In this document: piece by piece, positions 18,263 to 26,408 of the stretch | Layout: the number at the start of each line of letters is the position of its first letter | How positions within the stretch are numbered: the stretch's first letter is position 1 | DNA from: Clostridia bacterium | Lineage (GTDB): Bacteria > Bacillota > Clostridia > Lachnospirales > Lachnospiraceae | Assembly: GCA_910576325.1 (NCBI GenBank) | Contig: CAJTIM010000009.1 | Span: forward strand, 101,405 to 165,404 | Direction: 5' to 3' | DNA: 64,000 nt | Notes under the pieces: generated by a model | The model's input: only the letters and a program-made list of their open reading frames with translations | The model's database searches: none | Told to the model about the DNA's origin: nothing | Translations under genes and position numbers: made by a program

Positions 18263-18570
18263 AATCGTGTCTCCATGATATTCCCCGGCGGGAACAAATA
18301 CCCCGCAATCTTGCTGCGAGGTATAAGGGGTATGTCCCTTTGAGGATTTTTTCTACTGAAAATTTTATCATTTAGAGGGCGATCCTGCAAGTGGTTTTGA
18401 GGTATATTTTAGCGTGTATTTTTATTCCTACGGGCAAAAATCCGAGTGAAAATACCGGCATGTTCATTTGGAGAAGCTTACCCCGTTTTATCGGGGCAGC
18501 CGCGAAGAACAAATGCCCCGCGGCCTGCTGCGTTATAAGCTTGAGGTCTCGCCGGCTTGCTGCGGGGGAC
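18263..18570 (-). promoter_or_regulatory. Promoter and structured leader of the binding-protein gene (308 bp gap)
   Basis: On the minus strand, -35 TTGCAG (complement of 18385-18390), 17-base spacer and -10 TAAAAT (complement of 18362-18367). The roughly 90-base leader can fold: ATACCCC and GGGGTAT at 18298-18304 and 18326-18332. The rest of the gap (18430-18570) contains short GC-rich inverted repeats such as CCCCG/CGGGG near 18482-18497, probably the end of the upstream transcript. No ORF is seen. Confidence 0.55.
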
Positions 18571-19899
18571 TTAGAGAGCAAGGCCGCACTCAAAGGCCAG
18601 AGACAGGTACTTTTCTCCATTAGTCATTCCGTAATCCGTCAGATCCCGCGGCTCCCAGATGTCGGAATCCAGGTTATCGGCGCCGTACAGGAATTGAGCA
18701 AACTTCACACCGCGGAAGCGGGTCACAGCGATAGCGGCGGCGCACTCCATTTCCACGGCAAGACAGCCCTGGTTTCTGCGCCTTTCGATCTTATCTGCCG
18801 TTTCCCGGTAGATGGCATCCATCGTCCATACCTTTCCGGTGACATAAGGATAGCCGCAAGTATCAAGACATTTGGTCACGGCCCGGACAGATGACGGTTC
18901 CATCGGGATCTCTTCACTTTCCGGGGCATAGTGGAAGCTTGTGCCTTCCTCACGGACAGCGGCGGTGGGAATCAGGAAGCGCCCCTCCATCCGGGATTCA
19001 TTCAGAATCCCGCAGCTTCCAAAAAGTACGATTTTTCTGGCTCCAAGGGCTATGATTTCCTCCAGGCCGGCGGCGCAGGCGGGAGCGCCTACCCGGGACA
19101 GGAAGAAGGCGATGGGGGTTCCTCCATAGACGGTCCGGTAGACGGGAAGGGCGCCGTTGGCCGTGTAAAGCTCCGCGATTTTTGTGACGCCTTCTCTGGC
19201 TGCGTATTTCTCAATGATTGCCTCGGAAAAGGTAGATACGCAGATCTTTGGAAAATCAGGCAGAGGCTTTGTGATATCCGCAGGGTTGATAAATGCTTTC
19301 TCTGCGGGATCAAAGGAGCGGAAGCCGATAAGAAGCTGACGGATCTGATCGGTGATTCGTTTTGGAATACCAGGATCAATGGGCATAAGCTTACTGTACA
19401 TACGCACGCCCTGGTAGGAAAATACAATCAGATCAAAAACCGCTTCCCAGGAAACGGGCCGAAATTCGTTCCGCTTTATGCCGTATTGAATCAATTCCCG
19501 CCACATGCAGGCGGAGGAGCGATATTTTTCCTGGAGAGCATTATCTCCGGCTTCCAAATGGGGGCGGCTGAAATATTCGTAAATGGCAACGCTTAGGGAG
19601 GCGCCGCTGTCAATCATTTCATCCTGGTAGCGTTTCAGAATTTCGTCCAGGATCTGTACGGCGGATTGGCCTTGTTCCATTTTGACGGTAAATTCGTTCT
19701 CTTGGGTTTTCAGCAGGCAGTCCATCAGCTCCGAAAAGATTTGCTCCGTGCTCTCATAGTGGCGGTAAAGACCGCCCCGGCTCAGACCGGACGCCTCGCA
19801 GATATCCTTCATGGTTACTTCCTTAAAACCCTTTTGGGCAAAAAGGACTGCCGCTTTTTCGCGGATGAGTTCTTTTGTTTTATCACCTTTTCTGCTCAT
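18571..19899 (-). CDS. TetR-type regulator fused to a nucleoside phosphorylase domain
   Basis: 442 residues in one open frame. Residues 1-195 are a TetR/AcrR repressor: HTH around 27-47 (EVTMKDICEASGLSRGGLYR), then a helical ligand domain. After a short linker, residues about 215-442 are a PNP_UDP_1 (purine/uridine phosphorylase) domain: GSCG (294-297), REEGTSFHY (316-324), MDAIYRET (360-367) and VEMECAA (382-388), the nucleoside-binding signature. A repressor whose sensor is a nucleoside phosphorylase is unusual; it may sense or consume a nucleoside. GGAGGT precedes the ATG at 19899. The promoter carries a palindrome in its spacer, which suggests self-repression. Confidence 0.88.
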   Translation of the reverse strand: MSRKGDKTKELIREKAAVLFAQKGFKEVTMKDICEASGLSRGGLYRHYESTEQIFSELMDCLLKTQENEFTVKMEQGQSAVQILDEILKRYQDEMIDSGASLSVAIYEYFSRPHLEAGDNALQEKYRSSACMWRELIQYGIKRNEFRPVSWEAVFDLIVFSYQGVRMYSKLMPIDPGIPKRITDQIRQLLIGFRSFDPAEKAFINPADITKPLPDFPKICVSTFSEAIIEKYAAREGVTKIAELYTANGALPVYRTVYGGTPIAFFLSRVGAPACAAGLEEIIALGARKIVLFGSCGILNESRMEGRFLIPTAAVREEGTSFHYAPESEEIPMEPSSVRAVTKCLDTCGYPYVTGKVWTMDAIYRETADKIERRRNQGCLAVEMECAAAIAVTRFRGVKFAQFLYGADNLDSDIWEPRDLTDYGMTNGEKYLSLAFECGLAL

Positions 19900-20045
19900 G
19901 ATACCTCCTGATTTTAGTTTTGTAAGAATCCTTTGAGTATCTTCGAGACAAACGCAATTTCCATCAACACAAACTGATACCTGCAAAATGGATCCGTGTA
20001 TCAGGAAAGATATTGAAAATTTGCGACACTGATGTCTCTAAAATA

Positions 20046-20074
20046 ATTATGCGACATATATGTCGTTTTGTCAA
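20046..20074 (-). promoter_or_regulatory. Promoter with embedded operator for the TetR-phosphorylase fusion gene
   Basis: Minus strand: -35 TTGACA (complement of 20069-20074), 17-base spacer, -10 CATAAT (complement of 20046-20051). The spacer contains the perfect palindrome CGACATATATGTCG (20052-20065), the size expected for a TetR-dimer half-pair site. An imperfect second copy (CGACACTGATGTC) is at 20024-20036, near the expected start of transcription. This fits autorepression by the fusion protein. Confidence 0.7.
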
Positions 20075-20134
20075 GGCGGATTGTTTCAAAAATAGGCTGT
20101 GTTTTGTGTAAAAAAATGGAAATTATATTGACTT

Positions 20135-20296
20135 ATGGAAAGGAATCAGATAAGATATAAAAAGGTAAAAGAAGCCGTAAAAAATATGGCAGTAAAAATG
20201 GAGCTGAAGCCTCAGGAAGTTTTGCAGATCTTTATGTTTGAGAGGATGATAGAACGCCCGGAAGCTTCTGATTACAAAATAACTTTCTTATTTTAA
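20135..20296 (+). pseudogene. Remnant of an AbiEii-type nucleotidyltransferase toxin
   Basis: A 53-codon open frame whose segment LKPQEVLQIFMFERMIER, then SDYKITFLF, resembles the N-terminus of AbiEii/AbiGii nucleotidyltransferase toxins, which continue with an ILKGG motif. Here the reading frame stops exactly where that motif should begin. It is too short to be active and is likely the left-over end of a lost type IV toxin-antitoxin pair. The surrounding bases are AT-rich. Confidence 0.55.
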
Positions 20297-20443
20297 ATTT
20301 TATTTTCTAAATCAAGGTCAATTCGGCCAAATATCCGTGAGAAGATTAGAAAAATACTTCTTTTATTGCAAAGAATCAGAAAATTCATTATAATAGAAAG
20401 GAAAGAAAACATATGAAGATGGAAGATCGAACTTATAAGCAGT

Positions 20444-20596
20444 ATGTTAAAAAACGGAAAGGCATTGGAAGAAATCATGTCCTTTCTGGGGGATAAAGGG
20501 AAGGACGTCGCTTTTATTTGCCAGGAGGCCATGTTATGCGCCCCGGATTATAACACAGATGAAATCTATAACCGACTGAAAAACAGGGGGATTTAA
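20444..20596 (+). CDS. Hypothetical 50-residue protein
   Basis: MLKNGKALEEIMSFLGDKGK and onward, ending ...EIYNRLKNRGI. Soluble, no membrane segment, two Cys. A second short frame starting at 20413 (MKMEDRTYKQYVKKR) overlaps its start, so the 5' end may be frameshifted. I do not recognise the family. It may be a decayed gene belonging to the same remnant segment as the AbiEii fragment. Confidence 0.35.
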   Translation: MLKNGKALEEIMSFLGDKGKDVAFICQEAMLCAPDYNTDEIYNRLKNRGI

Positions 20597-20605
20597 CAAT
20601 ATTCT

Positions 20606-20848
20606 ATGAGACAAAAGAAGGAGCCGAAGAAAAAAGAAAGAAACTATTCCATATGGTTTACGGGAATCGTTTTGGTTATGGTGTACATGATTCTGATGGA
20701 CAGTATGTCCGAGGCAAAAGAGAAGGTATTCAAAAGCCATTTAAAAGAACAGATACAGGAGCTTTCGGAGGATATTTTTGTCTTGATGCAGGAACAGGAA
20801 GCGGATAAATCTTGCGATTTTTCCAACAAAATGCTACAATCACAATAA
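20606..20848 (+). CDS. Hypothetical small single-span membrane protein
   Basis: 80 residues: a basic N-terminus (KKEPKKKER), one hydrophobic segment (about 16-31), then an acidic, coiled-coil-like tail rich in Glu, Lys and Gln. No clear ribosome site (GGGGG lies 15 bases upstream). The candidate promoter of the coo operon lies in its last codons. Function unknown. Confidence 0.4.
   Translation: MRQKKEPKKKERNYSIWFTGIVLVMVYMILMDSMSEAKEKVFKSHLKEQIQELSEDIFVLMQEQEADKSCDFSNKMLQSQ
20812..20840 (+). promoter_or_regulatory. Candidate extended -10 promoter of the coo operon
   Basis: TTGCGA (20812-20817), 17-base spacer, TACAAT (20835-20840) preceded by TGC (extended -10), 36 bases before the cooS start. 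No CooA-type (FNR-like) palindrome was recognised around it. Confidence 0.6.
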
Positions 20849-20875
20849 TAATTACCAAGATAAAGGAGAACCCAA

Positions 20876-22762
20876 ATGAACGAATGTTACGGATGCAACA
20901 CTTGTAAAAGCGCAGATAAGCCCTTAGAAGAGTTTATCGCCGGTCTGCCGATGGAGACTTCCCATCACCGGGTAGACAATCAAAAAACAAAATGCGGTTT
21001 CGGCTTAAAAGGCGTCTGCTGCCGCCTGTGCTCCAACGGCCCCTGCCGCATCACCCCCACGGCCCCCAGAGGAATCTGCGGCGCCACGGCAGACGTTATT
21101 GTAACCCGAAATCTCCTCCGGGCAGTTGCAAGCGGAAGCGGATGCTACATCCACGTTGTGGAAAATACCGCCCGGAACCTAAAGGACACCGCCCGCACCA
21201 AGGGAACCATCAAGGGAGAAAATGCCCTCCGGCTTCTGGTTCACGAATTTGGCCTGGAAGAGTCCGACGATTTACATAAAATGGCCGAAGCAGTCGCCGA
21301 CAAGGTACTGTCCGATCTCTACAAGCCCGATTACGAAGAAATGGAGCTGATCGAAAAGCTCGCCTACGCTCCCCGCTATAAAAAGTGGAAAGAGCTTGGC
21401 ATCCTCCCCGGCGGAGCAAAATCCGAAGTCTTTGCCGGTGTAGTAAAATGCTCCACCAATCTGAACTCCGATCCCGTCAACATGCTGATGACCTGCCTGC
21501 GTCTCGGTATTTCCACAGGACTTTACGGACTGACCCTGACCAACCTGTTAAACGATGTGATGTTAGGAGAGCCGCAGATCCGCATGGCCCCCGTAGGACT
21601 TAATGTCATCGATCCCGACTATATCAACATCATGATCACCGGCCATCAGCATTCCATCTTCGTAGACCTCCAGGAACGCCTGGCTTCCCCCGAAGCGGTG
21701 GAAAAGGCAAAGGCCGCAGGAGCCAAGGGCTTCAAGCTGGTAGGCTGTACCTGCGTAGGCCAGGATCTGCAGCTTCGCGGCGTCCACTACACCGACATTT
21801 TCGACGGTCATGCAGGCAACAACTACACCAGTGAGGCAGTACTGGCGACAGGAGCCATCGACGCGGTGCTCTCCGAGTTCAACTGCACCCTGCCCGGCAT
21901 CGAGCCTATCTGTGACGAATTAAAGATCAAACAAATCTGCCTGGACGACGTAGCAAAGAAGGCTAACGCCGATCTGATGCAGTTCTCCTTCGACAAACGG
22001 GAGGAAATCAGCAATCAGGTTATGGATGCCGTTCTCGCCGCCTACAAGGAGCGCAGAGGCCAGGTAACCCTCCGGCTTTTACCGGATCACGGAAACAAGA
22101 ATACCCTCACCGGCGTCAGCGAAGGCTCCCTCTATGATTTCTTGGGCAAATCCTGGAAGCCCCTTCTGGATCTCATTGTATCCGGCAAGATCAAGGGCGT
22201 TGCAGGCGTGGTAGGCTGCTCCAATCTGACAGCCCTGGGCCATGACGTCTGCACCGTAGAGCTGACAAAAGAGCTGATTAAGCGTGATATCATCGTTCTT
22301 TCCGCAGGCTGTTCCTCAGGAGGAATCGAAAACTGCGGCCTTATGACACCGGAAGCGGCCGAGCTTGCGGGAGACGGCTTGAAGGAGGTCTGCAAGAGCC
22401 TTGGGATTCCGCCCGTACTGAACTTCGGACCCTGCCTGGCCATCGGCCGTCTGGAAATGGTGGCAACCGCTCTGGCAAAGGAGCTGAACATCGACCTGCC
22501 GCAGCTGCCCCTGGTATTATCCGCACCCCAGTGGCTGGAGGAGCAGGCCCTTGCGGACGGCATGTTCGGCGCGGCCTTGGGACTTCCCCTCCATCTGGGA
22601 CAGCAGCCCTTTATCGCAGGCAGCGATTTGACCGTAAAGGTGCTCACCGAGGATTTGAAAGATATCACCGGCGGGCAGGTTATTGTAGAGCTTGATCCGG
22701 TGAAAGCCGCCGACAAGCTGGAGCAGATCATCGAGGAGAAGCGCAAAGGGCTTCAGATTTAA
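20876..22762 (+). CDS. cooS: Anaerobic carbon-monoxide dehydrogenase catalytic subunit
   Basis: 628 residues, the usual CooS length. Oxidises CO to CO2 (or the reverse) at a Ni-Fe-S C-cluster, passing electrons through B- and D-clusters. N-terminal cysteines CYGCNTC (4-10), then CGFGLKGVCCRLCSNGPC (about 42-59), match the D- and B-cluster ligands. C-cluster regions are seen as GCSNLTALGHD, SAGCSSGGIENCG and NFGPCLAIGR. The downstream CooF-like ferredoxin and FAD oxidoreductase indicate electron delivery to a pyridine nucleotide rather than to an ACS complex. AAAGGAG precedes the start. Confidence 0.95.
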   Translation: MNECYGCNTCKSADKPLEEFIAGLPMETSHHRVDNQKTKCGFGLKGVCCRLCSNGPCRITPTAPRGICGATADVIVTRNLLRAVASGSGCYIHVVENTARNLKDTARTKGTIKGENALRLLVHEFGLEESDDLHKMAEAVADKVLSDLYKPDYEEMELIEKLAYAPRYKKWKELGILPGGAKSEVFAGVVKCSTNLNSDPVNMLMTCLRLGISTGLYGLTLTNLLNDVMLGEPQIRMAPVGLNVIDPDYINIMITGHQHSIFVDLQERLASPEAVEKAKAAGAKGFKLVGCTCVGQDLQLRGVHYTDIFDGHAGNNYTSEAVLATGAIDAVLSEFNCTLPGIEPICDELKIKQICLDDVAKKANADLMQFSFDKREEISNQVMDAVLAAYKERRGQVTLRLLPDHGNKNTLTGVSEGSLYDFLGKSWKPLLDLIVSGKIKGVAGVVGCSNLTALGHDVCTVELTKELIKRDIIVLSAGCSSGGIENCGLMTPEAAELAGDGLKEVCKSLGIPPVLNFGPCLAIGRLEMVATALAKELNIDLPQLPLVLSAPQWLEEQALADGMFGAALGLPLHLGQQPFIAGSDLTVKVLTEDLKDITGGQVIVELDPVKAADKLEQIIEEKRKGLQI

Positions 22763-22778
22763 GAGGGGAGGAATAAAC

Positions 22779-23225
22779 ATGAAACGAATCATGATCGATC
22801 CTTCCAAATGCGACGGATGCAAAAGCTGTGCCCTGGCCTGTATGGACAGCCACAGAACAGACGGGAAGACAGGCGTGGAGACCCTTGATTTTGGCGACCC
22901 CTCCAATGAATCCCGTAATGAAATTGTAAACGACGGCAGCGGGGGATATCTTCCCATGTTCTGCCGCCACTGCAGTTCCCCGAAATGTATGGAAAGCTGT
23001 ATGAGCGGCGCCCTCTATCGGGATGAGAAAACGGGACACGTGCTTTATCGGGAAGAGCGCTGCGGCGCCTGCTTTATGTGCGTGATGAACTGTCCCTACG
23101 GGATTCCCAAGCCTGATGTAACCAGGAAAAAGATTGTGAAATGCGATTTCTGCAATGATCGGGAGGAAGGCCCTGCATGTGTGGCAGCCTGTCCCAAGAA
23201 AGCCATTTACGTGGAGGAGGTGTGA
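22779..23225 (+). CDS. cooF: CooF-like iron-sulfur protein
   Basis: 148 residues with four Cys clusters: CDGCKSCALAC, CRHCSSPKCMESC, CGACFMCVMNCP and CDFCNDREEGPACVAACP, enough for about four [4Fe-4S] centres as in CooF/HycB-type electron carriers. It starts 16 bases after cooS with a GAGGGGAGGA site and ends 2 bases before the oxidoreductase. It would carry electrons from CooS to the flavoprotein. Confidence 0.9.
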   Translation: MKRIMIDPSKCDGCKSCALACMDSHRTDGKTGVETLDFGDPSNESRNEIVNDGSGGYLPMFCRHCSSPKCMESCMSGALYRDEKTGHVLYREERCGACFMCVMNCPYGIPKPDVTRKKIVKCDFCNDREEGPACVAACPKKAIYVEEV

Positions 23226-23227
23226 GT

Positions 23228-24466
23228 ATGGTAAAACCTTATGTGATCATAGGAACCGGGGCGGCCGGAATAGCGGCGGCAGAACGGCTTCGCCTGTTAA
23301 AGCCCGAAGCGCCCATACAGATGATGTCCGTCGACGAATATTCCCACTCACGCTGCATGCTCCACAAATATCTGGGCGGCGAGCGGGACGAGAAAGGACT
23401 TTCCTTTGTGGATGAGGACTTTTTTGAAAAGAAAAATATCATGTGGGGAAGGGGGCAGGCGGCAAAGGCCATTGACCCTAAGGAAAAACGGGTGATTATG
23501 GAGAATGGCTATCAGCTCTATGAAAAGCTTTTAATTGCCACCGGCTCTGTGTTCGGAATCCCCCCGATTCCCAATTTCCGCACAGCCGCCAACGTATTCG
23601 GCTTCCGGGATTTGAGCGACGCACAGAAAATGAACAAAGCCATTGAAGAGCTGAACGCAAAGCACGTATTTATCGTGGGAAGCGGACTGGTGGGCCTGGA
23701 TGTAGCCTACGCCCTGATAGAGCGGGGGATACAGGTAACCATAGCTGAGATGGCGGATCGGGTGCTGCCCCTACAGACGGACGCAGTTTCCGCCAGGGCT
23801 TATCAGGAGCTTTTTGAGAAAGCGGGAGCCGTGTTTAAGCTTGGCATCGGCGCCGGTGATTCCGTGGTAAATGAAAAGAACCAAATCACGGCGGTGAAGC
23901 TGTCAAACGGAGAAGAGATTCCCTGTGACTTCGTAGTCTGCGCGGCAGGCGTCCGGCCGAATCTTTCCTTCCTGGAGGGCAGCGGCCTTGCGGTGGAGCG
24001 GGGCATTGTGGTGGATGAATGTATGCGCACCTCCGACCCGGATATCTATGCGGCGGGCGATGTAACGGCGCTTTCCGGCATCTGGCCCAACGCGATGGAT
24101 CAGGGGCGGATTGCCGTCGCCAATATGTGCGGTCAGCAGCAGAAGTATACGGATACCTTCTGTATTAAGAATACCATTAATTTCTTCGGTCTTACCATGC
24201 TTTCCGTGGGAGAGGTGGAGCCGAAGGAGGAGGGAAGCCAGGTATATACCAGAGAGTGCAGGAATGCTTATCAGAAGGTGATTGTAAGGGACGGCGTGGT
24301 AAAGGGCGTTCAGTTCCAGGGCGATATTTCCCATACGGGTTTCTGGCAGTATCTGATTAAAAATCAGATTGATATTTCCGGGAAGCTTAAGGAGAAATCT
24401 GTCTTTGATCTCAGCTACGGAGACTTCTACGGGACGGATGAACTGGGCGAATACCGGTATACATAA
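23228..24466 (+). CDS. FAD-dependent NAD(P)H oxidoreductase of the CO dehydrogenase cluster
   Basis: 412 residues, pyridine nucleotide-disulfide oxidoreductase fold of the NADH:rubredoxin-reductase type. FAD site VIIGTGAAGIAAAERL (6-21), NAD site VFIVGSGLVGLDVAYAL (about 146-162), and the second FAD motif YAAGDVTAL (about 272-280). The cooS-cooF-flavoprotein order is known in acetogenic and other clostridia, where it is thought to link CO oxidation with NAD(P) reduction. Start 23228 has GGAGGAGG; the frame is open upstream inside cooF. Confidence 0.9.
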   Translation: MVKPYVIIGTGAAGIAAAERLRLLKPEAPIQMMSVDEYSHSRCMLHKYLGGERDEKGLSFVDEDFFEKKNIMWGRGQAAKAIDPKEKRVIMENGYQLYEKLLIATGSVFGIPPIPNFRTAANVFGFRDLSDAQKMNKAIEELNAKHVFIVGSGLVGLDVAYALIERGIQVTIAEMADRVLPLQTDAVSARAYQELFEKAGAVFKLGIGAGDSVVNEKNQITAVKLSNGEEIPCDFVVCAAGVRPNLSFLEGSGLAVERGIVVDECMRTSDPDIYAAGDVTALSGIWPNAMDQGRIAVANMCGQQQKYTDTFCIKNTINFFGLTMLSVGEVEPKEEGSQVYTRECRNAYQKVIVRDGVVKGVQFQGDISHTGFWQYLIKNQIDISGKLKEKSVFDLSYGDFYGTDELGEYRYT

Positions 24467-24516
24467 TTACGGAATTAAAGTTTCCCAAAGGGAAGAATAT
24501 TTTAGAAAAGAAAGAA

Positions 24517-24566
24517 CGGGGATGCCGAAAGGTCAGGCACAAATGCCTGGAAAAAGGGCATCCCCG
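24517..24566 (+). terminator. Nested hairpin at the end of the coo operon
   Basis: Outer arms CGGGGATGCC (24517-24526) and GGCATCCCCG (24557-24566), with an inner hairpin CAGGCA/TGCCTG (24534-24539 and 24544-24549). It ends the coo operon region but no T run follows, so it could be an mRNA-stability or attenuating structure. It covers an alternative ATG (24522) of the next gene, which argues for the later start. Confidence 0.55.
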
Positions 24567-24587
24567 CAGGTATGGAGGCTGTTTCAA

Positions 24588-25541
24588 ATGATAATACTGA
24601 TAGGAGCAGGCGTATTGCTTGCGGCTCTGTGCATATTGGTGGTTTATATTGCTTATCGGGAGGTGTTTTACGCCGTTCCCAAGGCGGACGAGGATGCACA
24701 CGCAATACCGGGCGGAGAGCAGTATAAGAAAATCGAGGATCGGATGCACACCCTGATCGGGAGCATGGAGCGGCTTCCCTATGAACTGCTTTTTATTCAG
24801 GCATGGGACGGAACTCGCCTGGTAGGGAGATATTATCACGGAGAGGAGGGAGCGCCCTTTCAGATCCAGTTTCACGGCTATCGTGGTACGGCGCTTCGGG
24901 ACTTCTGCGGAGGAAACAAGCTGGCCAGGGAGATGGGACACAATACCATTGTGGTAGATCAGCGGGCACACGGGAGAAGCACCAGCCGGACCATTACCTT
25001 TGGCATCAAGGAGCGCAAAGACTGCTTAAGCTGGGTCAACTACGTCTGCGAAACCTTTGGCAGCGACACACCCATTTTCCTTTCCGGCGTGTCTATGGGA
25101 GCAGCCGCAGTTCTGATGGCCTCCAATCTCGAACTGCCGAAAAATGTACTTGGCATTATAGCGGACAGCTCCTATTCGTCCCCGGCAGCTATTATTGAAA
25201 AGGTCTGCCGTGACCGGGGATACCCGCCCGCTGTGATGCTGCCCATTATCCGCCTGGGGGCCAAGTGGTTCGGCCATTTTGATCTGGATGAGACAACTGT
25301 GACAGACGCTGTCCGCCGGACCAGAATCCCCATTCTGCTGATACATGGAGAGGACGACCGCTTTGTGCCCTGCCGCATGAGCCAGGAGATCTGGTCTGCC
25401 TGCGGAGGTCACAGAACCCTGAAAACCTTCCCCGGCGCCGGCCACGGACTGAGCTATATGGTGGATACCAAGCGCTATGAACGTCTGGTGAGGCAGTTCG
25501 TGGAAGAGTGTATGCAGAGGCAGAAACTAAAAAATGCCTGA
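24588..25541 (+). CDS. Membrane-anchored alpha/beta hydrolase
   Basis: 317 residues from ATG 24588, which has GGAGG nine bases upstream; the in-frame ATG at 24522 lies in a hairpin. One N-terminal membrane segment (about 3-26), then an alpha/beta hydrolase domain of the YkvQ/BAAT-like dipeptidyl-peptidase type: HGYRGTALRDF near 92, VDQRAHGRS near 122, nucleophile elbow SGVSMGAA near 167, HGEDDRFVP near 259 and GAGHGLS near 291 supply Ser, Asp and His. It probably acts outside or at the membrane; substrate unknown. Confidence 0.8.
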   Translation: MIILIGAGVLLAALCILVVYIAYREVFYAVPKADEDAHAIPGGEQYKKIEDRMHTLIGSMERLPYELLFIQAWDGTRLVGRYYHGEEGAPFQIQFHGYRGTALRDFCGGNKLAREMGHNTIVVDQRAHGRSTSRTITFGIKERKDCLSWVNYVCETFGSDTPIFLSGVSMGAAAVLMASNLELPKNVLGIIADSSYSSPAAIIEKVCRDRGYPPAVMLPIIRLGAKWFGHFDLDETTVTDAVRRTRIPILLIHGEDDRFVPCRMSQEIWSACGGHRTLKTFPGAGHGLSYMVDTKRYERLVRQFVEECMQRQKLKNA

Positions 25542-25740
25542 AACTAAGTATTCCGCGGCTTTACCCTTTCATTACATTGCGCGGCAATTTGGCTGGGAGG
25601 AAGTAGCGGGATTTACGGCGGAAAAGCAAATGCTTCACGGCTTGGTTATGATGCTTATAGCGACTGCTTACACCTTAATTCTTACAAAGACACTCCCGAA
25701 AAACCAGAGCTTAGATTGGGATGATGCGGAGCATAGATAA
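25534..25740 (+). CDS. Hypothetical 68-residue protein, one membrane segment
   Basis: It overlaps the end of the hydrolase by 8 bases. It has a hydrophobic segment (about 33-50) and a polar C-terminus. No strong ribosome site was found (GAGG about 14 bases upstream). It may be the C-terminal scrap of a lost membrane protein rather than a working gene. Confidence 0.3.
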   Translation: MPETKYSAALPFHYIARQFGWEEVAGFTAEKQMLHGLVMMLIATAYTLILTKTLPKNQSLDWDDAEHR

Positions 25741-25831
25741 TAGGGCGGCTTACACACCTGACGTTTTTTTCCTGCATAGGTAAAGCAAATCTCAATCGCG
25801 GCATGCTTTAGGCTAAAAGGAGTTTCTGAAA

Positions 25832-26344
25832 ATGGATAAAGCACGAGTTTATGTAGATTTAAACGAAATGGTTACGGATGATATTGCATTGCTGTCAAAA
25901 GATGATACCAAGGCTGATAGTATGGGCAGCATAATTACATTTTATGAAGGACTGCCTGTTAGTCTATATTCCGATGATGCGTCCAACAACGGAGAAACGG
26001 ATAATTTGATTTTTGAAGGTACTGCCATAAAATATGATTTAGAGAGTTATCCGGGATGGCAGCATGTAAAATGGTGTGTTCGTATTGATTGGAATAGTCT
26101 TATGTATGAATCCGATATGAAATTTTTGCAGTTATTACAAATCGAAATAGAAAAAGACCCTAACGATTTACTTGGTTTTCAAAAATTCCTGATATGTTTT
26201 AAAAATCATGGAATGGATAAAGACAGAATGGTGAAAAATTTGGAAAAAATAAAAAATCAGTGTGATGTTAAAGCAACGGATATTTTGATGGATTTAAAGG
26301 ATTTTATCGTTGGCTGGTATAGTCAGGACTTATCAATCAATTGA
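25832..26344 (+). CDS. Hypothetical protein
   Basis: 170 residues, acidic, soluble, with AAAAGGAG before the ATG. No family recognised. The first third looks like beta strands (VYVDLNEMV, GSIITFYEGLPVSLYSDD) and the rest alpha helical. The region from here to about 28120 is more AT-rich than the flanks, with A/T-ending codons, which suggests transfer from another source. Confidence 0.55.
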   Translation: MDKARVYVDLNEMVTDDIALLSKDDTKADSMGSIITFYEGLPVSLYSDDASNNGETDNLIFEGTAIKYDLESYPGWQHVKWCVRIDWNSLMYESDMKFLQLLQIEIEKDPNDLLGFQKFLICFKNHGMDKDRMVKNLEKIKNQCDVKATDILMDLKDFIVGWYSQDLSIN

Positions 26345-26408
26345 AACATACCAAAACAGCAGTTTTTTATGCTGCAAACAGGACGATGTATCCATACGAT
26401 TACTCCTT

